From Mycobacterium sp. (GTDB lineage Bacteria; Actinomycetota; Actinomycetes; Mycobacteriales; Mycobacteriaceae): a DNA stretch of 7,415 nucleotides. Where the stretch lies: NCBI GenBank assembly GCA_023264755.1, contig JAHFVB010000247.1:1-7415 (forward strand), given 5' to 3'. The notes beneath the pieces were generated by a model. It did no database searches and had not been told where the DNA came from. It was given only the letters and a program-made list of their open reading frames with translations. Below are positions 1-4,940 of this stretch, one piece after another (position 1 is the stretch's first letter; each line of letters begins with the position of its first letter). Both the position numbers and the translations under genes were made by a program.

Positions 1-1
1 G

Positions 2-238
2 CTGGCGCACTCCGCTGGCTACGTCGAGTTGTTCTACGGCCATCCGCTGAACCTGTCGTCCTGGGAGTTGGCCACCGACGCACTGGCTCGCAGCAATTCG
101 GGCGCACTGGTCGGTGGGGCCAGGCGACTCTACGGAATCGTCGAGGGCGGCGACCTCGCCTACGTCGAGGAGCGGGTGGACGCCGACGGCGGCCTGGTGC
201 CCCACCTCTCGGCCCGATTGGTCCGGTTCGTCGGCTGA
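2..238 (+). CDS. Nitrobindin-like / FABP-like beta-barrel protein, 3' part (Rv0813c orthologue)
   Basis: Only the last 78 codons are in the window; the frame is open from base 2 and stops at TGA 236-238. The visible protein contains [13 protein letters not shown], then [25 protein letters not shown], and ends [12 protein letters not shown]. This matches, from memory, the C-terminus of M. tuberculosis Rv0813c, whose structure is a ten-stranded fatty-acid-binding-protein-like barrel of the DUF1794/nitrobindin superfamily. In haem-binding nitrobindins an axial histidine lies in the C-terminal H-L-x-A-x-L-x-R stretch; the His of PHLSARL sits at that place, but haem binding by this subfamily is inference. 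The natural ligand is unknown. The stop overlaps the next start (TGATG), so the downstream lipoprotein is probably cotranscribed and translationally coupled. The left edge cuts the gene; the full family protein is roughly 220-230 residues. Confidence 0.88.
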   Translation: MAHSAGYVELFYGHPLNLSSWELATDALARSNSGALVGGARRLYGIVEGGDLAYVEERVDADGGLVPHLSARLVRFVG

Positions 239-492
239 TGCGGCCTCGCCTGGCAGTCGTTGGACTCCTCGTCATGGGACTGCTCACCGCGTGCGGATCC
301 GAGCCGGCACCGGCACCGGCACCGACGAGTGCTCAGCCGACCCTCCAGCACGGTTCCTACGCCCAATGCCTGGCCGCGCACGGGGTGCCGACACCGCCCG
401 CAGGCCCGGCGGCGCCGCCCGGGGTATCCGACCAGACCTGGGCCGAGGCCCAGAAGGCGTGCGCGAACCAGGCTCCAGGACCTACGGGCTAG
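238..492 (+). CDS. Small proline-rich lipoprotein with a two-cysteine CL-x3-GVP motif
   Basis: 84 residues. An N-terminal Arg-flanked hydrophobic segment (residues 5-18) runs into the lipobox LLTAC, predicting lipidation at Cys19 and anchoring on the outer face of the membrane. A Pro-Ala linker (22-29) follows, then a short conserved-looking module: Tyr41, Cys44-Leu45, HGVP 48-51, a PP-rich spacer, PPGV 60-63, Trp68 and Cys75. The downstream lipoprotein has the same elements, so the two are paralogues. The arrangement recalls the many actinobacterial lipoproteins with a C-M-x3-G-V-P-x-F-P-D-P ... A-x2-A-C pattern, of which this would be a divergent form; that is recall, not a search. Cys44 and Cys75 could form a disulfide. 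The ATG overlaps the previous stop by one base, which fixes the start and suggests coupling. Function unknown. Confidence 0.8.
   Translation: MRPRLAVVGLLVMGLLTACGSEPAPAPAPTSAQPTLQHGSYAQCLAAHGVPTPPAGPAAPPGVSDQTWAEAQKACANQAPGPTG
304..321 (+). repeat. Hexanucleotide tandem repeat in lipoprotein linker
   Basis: Three perfect copies of CCGGCA, followed by a one-mismatch copy CCGACG, encode the Pro-Ala linker after the lipidated Cys19 of the first lipoprotein. Gain or loss of a unit keeps the frame and only changes linker length. Confidence 0.75.
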
Positions 493-509
493 GCCGACTC
501 AACGCACCC

Positions 510-524
510 GCGGGCTTGGCCCGC
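510..524 (+). terminator. Weak hairpin after the first lipoprotein
   Basis: GCGGGC (510-515), loop TTG, GCCCGC (519-524): a perfect 6-bp stem 17 nt after the stop codon at 492. There is no T-tract. It could be a weak terminator or mRNA-stabilising stem between the two lipoprotein genes. Confidence 0.3.
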
Positions 525-550
525 TCAACCCATAGGCCTCGCACAGGCCG

Positions 551-584
551 TTGCCATTCGACGCCCACGCTGCTCTCCTACCGT
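551..584 (+). promoter_or_regulatory. Possible promoter for the second lipoprotein
   Basis: The 126-bp gap 493-618 is long enough for a separate promoter. TACCGT (579-584) fits the mycobacterial -10 pattern TANNNT, 34 nt before the start codon. TTGCCA (551-556) resembles a -35 box (5 of 6), but the 22-bp spacing is too long for a normal pair, so at most one of the two boxes is likely to be used. Confidence 0.22.
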
Positions 585-607
585 CGTCGCTGCCAACACA
601 CCTGTAC

Positions 608-614
608 GAGGAGG
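608..614 (+). promoter_or_regulatory. Strong Shine-Dalgarno deciding a TTG start
   Basis: GAGGAGG lies four bases before TTG 619-621. It is the best ribosome-binding site in the window. It supports starting the second lipoprotein at TTG, which also yields a complete signal peptide; the next in-frame ATG (664) would leave almost none. Confidence 0.7.
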
Positions 615-618
615 AACA

Positions 619-1050
619 TTGAATCCCAGATGTCTACGGGCCGCGGTATTCGCCGGGGCCGCCATGGCGCTCATCGGCGGAGCCACGGCGTGTTCGTCGA
701 ACGGCACCTCCGAGCAGACGTCCTCGACTGCATCGTCGGCGACCTCGACGGGGGCCGTGACCGCGTCGACGTCGGCACCCGCGAGCACGCCTACCCAACC
801 CGACCTGAATGCGTTCACCAAGTGCCTGACCGACAACGGGGTGCCCGCCCCGCCAGGCGGCGGACCTGGCGGGACGCCTCCCTCGGGCCCACCACCGGAG
901 GGCGCACCGCCAGCGGGTGCTCCGCCTGCGGGTGGTCCCCCGCCCATGGGAGCGGGCCAGACTCCGCCCGCACCGCCGGGGGTCGACCAGGCGACCTGGG
1001 ACAAGGCGATGCAGGTGTGCTCGTCGTTGGCTCCCGCGCCGCCCAGCTAG
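619..1050 (+). CDS. Proline/glycine-rich lipoprotein, paralogue of the upstream one
   Basis: 143 residues from TTG. The signal region MNPRCLRAA...LIGGATAC ends in a lipobox-like ATAC, predicting lipidation at Cys25. Residues 26-60 are a Ser/Thr/Ala-rich linker typical of exported mycobacterial proteins and possibly O-glycosylated. Then comes Phe66, Cys69-Leu70, NGVP 73-76, a Pro/Gly-rich insert of about 40 residues, APPGV 118-122, Trp127 and Cys134. These anchors match the upstream lipoprotein (CL-x3-GVP-x-PP ... PPGV-x-T-W-x3-A-x3-C), so the pair is a tandem duplication that diverged mainly in linker and insert. Cys69 and Cys134 are the only cysteines in the mature chain apart from Cys25 and could form a disulfide. 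No enzymatic motif is visible; function unknown. The gene faces pabC convergently. Confidence 0.78.
   Translation: MNPRCLRAAVFAGAAMALIGGATACSSNGTSEQTSSTASSATSTGAVTASTSAPASTPTQPDLNAFTKCLTDNGVPAPPGGGPGGTPPSGPPPEGAPPAGAPPAGGPPPMGAGQTPPAPPGVDQATWDKAMQVCSSLAPAPPS
844..978 (+). repeat. Low-complexity Pro/Gly/Ala segment in the second lipoprotein
   Basis: Codons 76-120 encode a chain made almost only of Pro, Gly and Ala, including two consecutive GAPPA units and a related GGPPP. The units use different synonymous codons (GCA CCG CCA GCG against GCT CCG CCT GCG), so the repeat persists at protein level rather than as a fresh DNA duplication. It lies between the two halves of the two-cysteine module. 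Confidence 0.7.
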
Positions 1051-1085
1051 TCAGCCCAGACGTGTAGCCGACCCCAGACATGGGG

Positions 1086-1138
1086 CGGCCCCCGAGCCTT
1101 GGTTCCTGGTCGGACAAAACCGAGGGGCTCGGGGGCCG
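1086..1138. terminator. Strong bidirectional hairpin between convergent genes
   Basis: CGGCCCCCGAGCC (1086-1098) is perfectly complementary to GGCTCGGGGGCCG (1126-1138), giving a 13-bp GC-rich stem. It continues inward as TTGGTT (1099-1104) with AACCGA (1118-1123), past a two-base bulge and including one G.T pair. The loop is about 13 nt. It lies 36 nt after the second lipoprotein's stop. No T-tract follows in either direction, which fits the U-less hairpin terminators proposed for mycobacteria. Confidence 0.6.
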
Positions 1139-1224
1139 GGTGGCTGCGGGGAATTCGCCAGCGCGCGCGGATGATCCGCGCGTAGAGCAACGAATACTCC
1201 CGGCGCTGCTAGCGGGCAGCCACC
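1139..1224. repeat. Nested inverted repeats next to the terminator hairpin
   Basis: GGTGGCTGC (1139-1147) pairs perfectly with GCAGCCACC (1216-1224). Inside that span CGCGCGGA (1164-1171) and TCCGCGCG (1175-1182) form a perfect 8-bp stem with loop TGA. A competing small hairpin is possible between GCTGC (1205-1209) and GCAGC (1216-1220). The outer arm starts at the base after the 1086-1138 stem, so the two structures could stack. It contains no ORF that I believe. It may be a second terminator for the pabC side, an untranslated structured RNA, or the remnant of a small palindromic element. Confidence 0.5.
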
Positions 1225-1328
1225 TCACATGTCCATGAGTCAATCAATTTCTCGGACCACCTCCCTTCTCGTGTACGAGCGACCGTACTCCCGAACCGAT
1301 GGCCCGACAACCGATTTTCTCGGCGCGT
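1225..1328. other. Intergenic DNA downstream of pabC
   Basis: This stretch separates the structured element from the pabC stop. I see only a 5-bp inverted repeat, GTACG (1273-1277) with CGTAC (1284-1288), and no coding or promoter signal. It is somewhat richer in A+T than its surroundings. Confidence 0.4.
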
Positions 1329-2189
1329 TCACGCTCCGTTCGCGACGGCCGCGGACACCAGCGCGGTGAGCTCCTCGGCCATCGGCGCGGCGCGCAGGGC
1401 TACCCCGTCGAGCGTATGCACCCTGGCCGCGAGCGTTACGCTCGACAGTAGCCAAATACCTTGCGCAGCAATCAGATCCGACTTGGTAAGCAACAGCTCT
1501 TCGCACGCCAGCCCGCGTTCGCGCACCACGTCGAACAAGGCGCGCGCGGTAGTGCCGGGCAGGATCGGCAACGACGTCGGCGGCGTCACCAACGTGCCGT
1601 CGAGGTAGCCGACCACCGTCGACCGGGGCCCTTCCAGGATGTAGCCGTCCGTACTCAGGAACACCGCGTCGTCCGCCCCGAGCGCGGCGGCGTGACGCAA
1701 CGCGGCGACGCTGGCCGCATACGACACCGACTTCGCACCGGCCACCGACCACGGCGCTACGGCGAGGGCGGGCAGGCCGCGGTCCAGCGTGACCGCCGAC
1801 ACGCCGTCCCGACGGGCCGCCGCCACTCGAGCCGGTACCGGTGACACCGTCACGAAGCCGAGCGGGCTCGCGGCGCTGCGGCGTCCGTGGACCATGCGCA
1901 GCACCGCCTCGCCCGCGGCGTCCCACTGGGCCACCGCGGTGGCCACGGCGGCCCGCCACCGCGCCGGCTCGGGCGCGGGTAGGCCGACGACTGCGGCGGA
2001 GGCGGACAGCCGCGCCAGGTGCGCCTCGAGCAGACCCGGTCGACCGTCGCGCAGCAGCAGCGTCTCGAACACGCCGTCCCCGCGGTGGAACAAGGGGTCC
2101 CCGGCACTCACGACCGGGTACCCCGGCGCCAGCACTTCCCCGTCCACCGTGACGACGAGCTCGTCGCCTTGGCCGCGTCGGGTCGCCAT
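1329..2189 (-). CDS. pabC: Aminodeoxychorismate lyase-like fold-type IV PLP enzyme (Rv0812 orthologue)
   Basis: 286 residues, the normal length for class IV aminotransferase-fold enzymes. Visible landmarks: the N-terminal domain with GDPLFHRGDGVFETLLLRDG (residues 30-49) and HLARL (57-61); the expected PLP Schiff-base Lys153 in AGAKSVSYAASV; ILEGPRSTV (184-192), with Glu186 as the conserved cofactor-contacting acid; and LPGTTARAL, the phosphate-binding loop. The family includes aminodeoxychorismate lyase (ADC to p-aminobenzoate plus pyruvate, folate pathway), D-amino-acid and branched-chain aminotransferases. The M. tuberculosis orthologue Rv0812 was annotated as an aminotransferase and, as I recall, later linked to the lyase activity. 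The folate-binding neighbour ygfZ supports this. A secondary transaminase activity cannot be excluded. The ATG at 2189 follows a TACCCT box by 8 nt with no Shine-Dalgarno, pointing to a leaderless or nearly leaderless mRNA. Confidence 0.85.
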   Translation of the reverse strand: MATRRGQGDELVVTVDGEVLAPGYPVVSAGDPLFHRGDGVFETLLLRDGRPGLLEAHLARLSASAAVVGLPAPEPARWRAAVATAVAQWDAAGEAVLRMVHGRRSAASPLGFVTVSPVPARVAAARRDGVSAVTLDRGLPALAVAPWSVAGAKSVSYAASVAALRHAAALGADDAVFLSTDGYILEGPRSTVVGYLDGTLVTPPTSLPILPGTTARALFDVVRERGLACEELLLTKSDLIAAQGIWLLSSVTLAARVHTLDGVALRAAPMAEELTALVSAAVANGA

Positions 2190-2197
2190 GAGCCATG

Positions 2198-2203
2198 AGG
2201 GTA
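2198..2203 (-). promoter_or_regulatory. -10 box of a near-leaderless pabC promoter
   Basis: Read on the minus strand this is TACCCT, matching TANNNT, with 8 nt to the ATG at 2189. A transcription start 6-7 nt beyond the box would fall at or 1-2 nt before the start codon. No clear -35 box is seen. Confidence 0.42.
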
Positions 2204-2254
2204 ATCCGGGCTCGACACTTCCCCCGGCCGCTCCGCTGCGCCCCGCCGGCTCCG

Positions 2255-2260
2255 TAGAGT
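2255..2260 (+). promoter_or_regulatory. -10 box of a leaderless ygfZ promoter
   Basis: TAGAGT matches TANNNT and is followed by 6 nt, then ATG 2267, so +1 would coincide with the A of the start codon. There is no Shine-Dalgarno. This favours ATG 2267 over the in-frame GTG 2264. The promoter shares the 77-bp spacer with the divergent pabC promoter. Confidence 0.45.
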
Positions 2261-2266
2261 CGAGTG

Positions 2267-3355
2267 ATGAGCGCAGCAGTTCCCACTCCCGAGCACGGTC
2301 CCGACTCAGGCGCCGTGTGGCATTACGGCGATCCGCTGGGCGAGCAGCGCGCTGCCGCCGATTCCGTCGTCCTGATCGACCGCTCGCACCGCGCCACGCT
2401 CAAGCTGACGGGCAGCGACCGCCGCAGCTGGTTGCACACCATCTCCAGCCAGCACGTCAGCGACCTTCCCGTGGGCGCGGTCGTCGAGAATCTGAACCTC
2501 GACGGCCAGGGCCGTGTCCAAGATCACTGGATTCAGACCGAGCTCGACGGCGTCACCATCCTGGATACCGAAGCGGACCGCGGCGAACCGCTGATGACGT
2601 ACCTGCGCAGGATGGTGTTCCGGGCCGACGTGGCGATCGAACCCGCCGAGCTGGCGGTGCTGACGCTGCTGGGGCCGGGAGCCGCGGAGCCGGCCGTGCT
2701 CGCGGTGCTCGGCATCGCCGCGCTGCCCGCGGAGTGGACGGCCGCGCCGCTGGCCGGCGGCGGTTTCGTGCGCACGCTGCCCGATTCCGAGGTGGACGTC
2801 GTCGTCCCTCGCGACGGCGCCGCCGACTGGCGCGCGCGACTGGTCGCGGCGGGAGTTGCCCCGGCCGGCGTGTGGACCTACGAGGCGCGCCGGGTGGCGG
2901 CGCTGCGTCCACGCCTCGGGGTCGACACCGACGAGCGGACGATCCCGCACGAGGTCAATTGGATCGGCGGCCCAGGTGAGGGCGCCGTGCACCTGAACAA
3001 GGGGTGCTACCGCGGGCAGGAGACCGTCGCCCGCGTGCACAACGTGGGCAAGCCGCCGCGGATGCTGGTGCTGCTGCACCTGGACGGTTCGGCGGACCGC
3101 CCGGAGTCCGGTGACCCGGTGCTGGCCGACGGCAAGCCGGTGGGACGACTGGGTACGGTCGTCGACCACGTCGATCTCGGCCCGATCGCGCTAGCGCTGC
3201 TCAAGCGCGGGTTGGCGGCCGATACGGAGCTGACGACGGGTGGCGAGTCGGAGGTGGCGGCGGTCATCGACGTCGATTCGATGCCCCCGGCCGACGTCGT
3301 GGGCGCGGGTCGGATCGCCATTCAACAACTGCGCAGCCAGAAGAGCAGGTCGTGA
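2267..3355 (+). CDS. ygfZ: YgfZ/GcvT-type folate-binding Fe-S maintenance protein (Rv0811c orthologue)
   Basis: 362 residues from ATG (363 if the GTG one codon earlier is used). The hallmark K-G-C-Y-R-G-Q-E lies at residues 245-252, with Cys247 as the family's signature cysteine, followed by TVARVHNVGKPPR. Upstream are the GcvT-fold segments: LIDRSHRATLKLTGSDR (36-52), a NLDGQGRV turn corresponding to the usual L-x-P-x-G-R, and IPHEVNWIGG just before the signature. The C-terminal barrel has the typical GDPVL...GKPVGRLGTVVDH pattern. In E. coli YgfZ binds tetrahydrofolate and helps maintain certain [4Fe-4S] enzymes; a cytoplasmic role of that kind is inferred here. The E. coli protein is about 326 residues, so this one is slightly longer, as in other actinobacteria. 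Neighbours supply folate (pabC) and an Fe-S PurF. The weak stem 3403-3423 (CAGCGC with GCGCTG) might end its transcript. Confidence 0.9.
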   Translation: MSAAVPTPEHGPDSGAVWHYGDPLGEQRAAADSVVLIDRSHRATLKLTGSDRRSWLHTISSQHVSDLPVGAVVENLNLDGQGRVQDHWIQTELDGVTILDTEADRGEPLMTYLRRMVFRADVAIEPAELAVLTLLGPGAAEPAVLAVLGIAALPAEWTAAPLAGGGFVRTLPDSEVDVVVPRDGAADWRARLVAAGVAPAGVWTYEARRVAALRPRLGVDTDERTIPHEVNWIGGPGEGAVHLNKGCYRGQETVARVHNVGKPPRMLVLLHLDGSADRPESGDPVLADGKPVGRLGTVVDHVDLGPIALALLKRGLAADTELTTGGESEVAAVIDVDSMPPADVVGAGRIAIQQLRSQKSRS

Positions 3356-3402
3356 GTGGCTTGCGCCAAGTAGTCATTCCAGTACGAGCGCGTGGCGTCG
3401 CG

Positions 3403-3423
3403 CAGCGCTCCGGGGCCGCGCTG
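3403..3423 (+). terminator. Weak stem-loop after ygfZ
   Basis: CAGCGC (3403-3408) pairs with GCGCTG (3418-3423) around a 9-nt loop. There is no T-tract; readthrough towards DUF3073 is possible. Confidence 0.25.
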
Positions 3424-3425
3424 GG

Positions 3426-3437
3426 GGCAGGCCTGCC
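3426..3437. promoter_or_regulatory. Perfect 12-bp palindrome GGCAGGCCTGCC
   Basis: A gapless dyad 29 bp upstream of the TTGACA box of the next gene. A zero-spacer palindrome makes a poor RNA hairpin but is a plausible binding site for a dimeric regulator. GC-rich palindromes also arise by chance, so the assignment is tentative. Confidence 0.25.
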
Positions 3438-3459
3438 AGCGTGAGCCCGCCGGGCACGG

Positions 3460-3495
3460 TAAAGTGTTGACAGGACAATAAACACACAGATCGGA
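3460..3495 (+). promoter_or_regulatory. Promoter region of the DUF3073 gene
   Basis: TTGACA (3467-3472) is a perfect -35 consensus in an unusually A-rich patch (3461-3490). The sequence 17 bp downstream is ATCGGA (3490-3495), a poor -10. Alternatively TAAAGT (3460-3465) matches TANNNT as a -10. GTGTT (3464-3468) and AACAC (3481-3485) form an inverted repeat over the TTGACA box and could be an operator. The exact start point cannot be set by eye. Confidence 0.45.
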
Positions 3496-3520
3496 GCCGC
3501 CCGAGCATCGGGCCGCTCCG
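3492..3520 (+). other. Leader hairpin before DUF3073
   Basis: CGGAGC-C-GCCCGA pairs with TCGGGC-C-GCTCCG around loop GCA: twelve Watson-Crick pairs interrupted by one C-C mismatch. TTATTG follows directly. It lies 22 nt before the ATG, so it sits in the 5' leader of the DUF3073 mRNA or terminates transcription arriving from ygfZ. Confidence 0.5.
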
Positions 3521-3529
3521 TTATTGCGC

Positions 3530-3542
3530 GAGGGGGTCCCTC
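3530..3542 (+). promoter_or_regulatory. Shine-Dalgarno inside an inverted repeat that abuts the start codon
   Basis: GAGGG (3530-3534), loop GGT, CCCTC (3538-3542), then ATG at 3543. The purine-rich run AGGGGG (3531-3536) is the only ribosome-binding site, and most of it is paired in this 5-bp stem. Folding would hide it; unfolding would expose it. Confidence 0.45.
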
Positions 3543-3728
3543 ATGGGCCGAGGCCGAGCAAAGGCAAAGCAGACCAAGGTTGCGCGTGAGCTCAAGTACA
3601 GCTCACCGCAGACTGATCTCACGCAGCTGCAGCGGGAGCTGTCGCACGCTCCCGACAACCCAATTGGAAGCCGTGTAGTCGACGACGTGCCCGAGGAGTG
3701 GGCCGAAGAAGACGACTGGCGGCGCTAG
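3543..3728 (+). CDS. DUF3073 small actinobacterial protein (Rv0810c orthologue)
   Basis: 61 residues beginning MGRGRAKAKQTKVARELKYSS, the recognisable start of the DUF3073 family, conserved in actinobacteria and commonly found beside purM. The chain is polarised: residues 3-18 carry three Arg and four Lys apart from one acidic residue, then a short amphipathic stretch (26-33), then an acidic tail (residues 47-58 have eight Asp/Glu), ending WRR. There are no cysteines, no signal peptide and no catalytic motif. The basic head would suit nucleic-acid or ribosome contact, but that is speculation; the family's function is unknown to me. An A-rich promoter patch and a two-hairpin leader precede the gene. 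It converges on purM with a strong hairpin between. Confidence 0.9.
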   Translation: MGRGRAKAKQTKVARELKYSSPQTDLTQLQRELSHAPDNPIGSRVVDDVPEEWAEEDDWRR

Positions 3729-3752
3729 GGCTCGCCGGCCCCGGCCGGCGCC
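3729..3752. terminator. Bidirectional terminator hairpin between DUF3073 and purM
   Basis: CGCCGGCC (3733-3740) and GGCCGGCG (3743-3750) are perfectly complementary. GG (3729-3730) and CC (3751-3752) extend the stem past a two-base bulge. It starts at the base after the DUF3073 stop and lies 19 nt beyond the purM stop, so it can serve both convergent genes. No T-tract. Confidence 0.6.
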
Positions 3753-3770
3753 TCATCGGAATCGCGGGTA

Positions 3771-4853
3771 TCAGAAGCGCGGGTGTTGCCCAACCAGTTG
3801 GGTACGCGGCTCGCCCTTCTTGCCCTTCTTGACGACGCCCAGCGTCCAGCAATCGAGATGGCGGGCCGTCAGGATGGCCAGGGCGCGATCGGTGTCCTCG
3901 GGGGCGACTACCGCCACCATGCCGATGCCCATGTTGAAGGTCTTGTCCATCTCGGGCCGCTCGATGCGCCCGCGTTGGGCGATCATCGCGAAGACCGGCG
4001 CGGGTGTCCAAGTGCCACGGTCCATTTCGGCGATCAGACCGTTCGGAATGACGCGCTCCAGATTGCCCGCGAGCCCGCCTCCGGTGATGTGGCAGAACGT
4101 GCGCACCTGTGTCTCGGCGGCCAGCGCCAGACAGTCCTTGGCGTAGATCCTGGTCGGCTCCAGCAATTCTTCGCCGAGGGTGCGGCCGAACTCCTCGACG
4201 TGCCCGTTGAGGTCCATCCGGTCGATCTCGAGTAGGACCTTGCGAGCCAGCGAATAGCCGTTGGAGTGCAGCCCGGTCGACGACATGGCGATGATCACAT
4301 CGCCCGGCTTGACCCGGTCGGGGCCCAGCACGTCGTCGGCTTCGACGACGCCGACGCCGGTGGCCGACACGTCGTAGTGGTCGGGCGGCATCACCCCGGG
4401 ATGTTCGGCGGTCTCGCCACCCAGCAGGGCGCAGCCCGCGATCACGCAGCCGTTGGCGATGCCGGACACGATCTCGGCAACGCGTTCGGGCACGGTCCGG
4501 CCCACGGCGATGTAGTCCTGTAGGAACAGCGGCTCGGCCCCGCAGACGACCAAGTCGTCGACGACCATCGCCACCAGGTCCAGTCCGACGGTGTCGTGCT
4601 TGTCCATCGCCTGCGCGATGACCAGCTTGGTACCCACCCCGTCGGTGGACGCTGCAAGCAGCGGTTCGCGGTAACCCCCTCGCAGGGCGAACAACCCTGC
4701 GAAGCCACCGAGGCCGCCGCGCACCTCCGGTCGGGTGGCCTTCTGCGCCCACGGCTTGAACAGTTCGACGGCACGGTCCCCGGCGTCGATGTCCACCCCA
4801 GCCGAGGCGTAGGAGGCGCTAGCAGTTCCTTCGGCCTTCTTGCCCTCGCTCAT
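3771..4853 (-). CDS. purM: Phosphoribosylformylglycinamidine cyclo-ligase (AIR synthetase)
   Basis: 360 residues. Catalyses ATP-dependent closure of FGAM to aminoimidazole ribonucleotide, step 5 of IMP synthesis, in the cytosol (EC 6.3.3.1). The sequence shows SYASAGVDIDAGDRAVELFKP (14-34), the ATP/Mg-binding STDGVGTKL (69-77), DLVAMVVDDLVVCGAEPLF (92-110), GGETAEHPG (145-153), SSTGLHSNGYSL and FCHITGGGLAGNL. It ends LVGQHPRF like the M. tuberculosis protein, whose 364 residues match this length. The frame is open a further 25 codons upstream, but that part looks non-family, so ATG 4853 is chosen. No Shine-Dalgarno is present; a TAACCT box 8 nt before the ATG suggests a leaderless mRNA. In M. 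tuberculosis purF directly precedes purM on the same strand; here two opposite-strand genes lie between them. Confidence 0.97.
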   Translation of the reverse strand: MSEGKKAEGTASASYASAGVDIDAGDRAVELFKPWAQKATRPEVRGGLGGFAGLFALRGGYREPLLAASTDGVGTKLVIAQAMDKHDTVGLDLVAMVVDDLVVCGAEPLFLQDYIAVGRTVPERVAEIVSGIANGCVIAGCALLGGETAEHPGVMPPDHYDVSATGVGVVEADDVLGPDRVKPGDVIIAMSSTGLHSNGYSLARKVLLEIDRMDLNGHVEEFGRTLGEELLEPTRIYAKDCLALAAETQVRTFCHITGGGLAGNLERVIPNGLIAEMDRGTWTPAPVFAMIAQRGRIERPEMDKTFNMGIGMVAVVAPEDTDRALAILTARHLDCWTLGVVKKGKKGEPRTQLVGQHPRF

Positions 4854-4861
4854 CGCGCCCA

Positions 4862-4890
4862 AGGTTACCGGTCGCCGGGACGGCTGTGCA
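4862..4890 (-). promoter_or_regulatory. purM promoter, near leaderless
   Basis: Minus strand: TGCACA (4890-4885, four of six against TTGACA), 17-bp spacer, TAACCT (4867-4862, matches TANNNT), then 8 nt to ATG 4853. The transcript would start at or 1-2 nt before the start codon. A dedicated promoter is expected because purM is cut off from purF. Confidence 0.5.
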
Positions 4891-4940
4891 CGCGCCACCG
4901 TCGGTACCTCGCTCGTCCCGGCCCACAACCGAGCTTCGGT

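Noticed and set aside
114..1067. Plus-strand open frame of 317 codons across both lipoproteins
   Set aside because: Arg/Pro-rich shadow. The lipoprotein frames have signal peptides, lipoboxes and a shared motif.
1228..1239. Tiny minus-strand frame near a GGGAGG sequence downstream of pabC
   Set aside because: Only three codons before a stop; no support as a leader peptide.
1240..2286. Long minus-strand open frame over the pabC gene
   Set aside because: Its translation is Arg/Gly-rich with no family features, and it overlaps pabC in another frame; a GC-rich shadow.
1789..2979. Plus-strand open frame spanning pabC antisense and ygfZ
   Set aside because: Crosses two well-supported genes and the promoter spacer, with low-complexity composition; not a gene.
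4854..4928. N-terminal extension of purM to 385 residues
   Set aside because: The extra 25 residues are not part of the family and would cover the purM promoter; ATG 4853 gives the expected length.
4596..4940. Extending the cupin upstream to a 265-residue protein
   Set aside because: It would run antisense through the purM N-terminus and bury the signal peptide in the middle of the protein.
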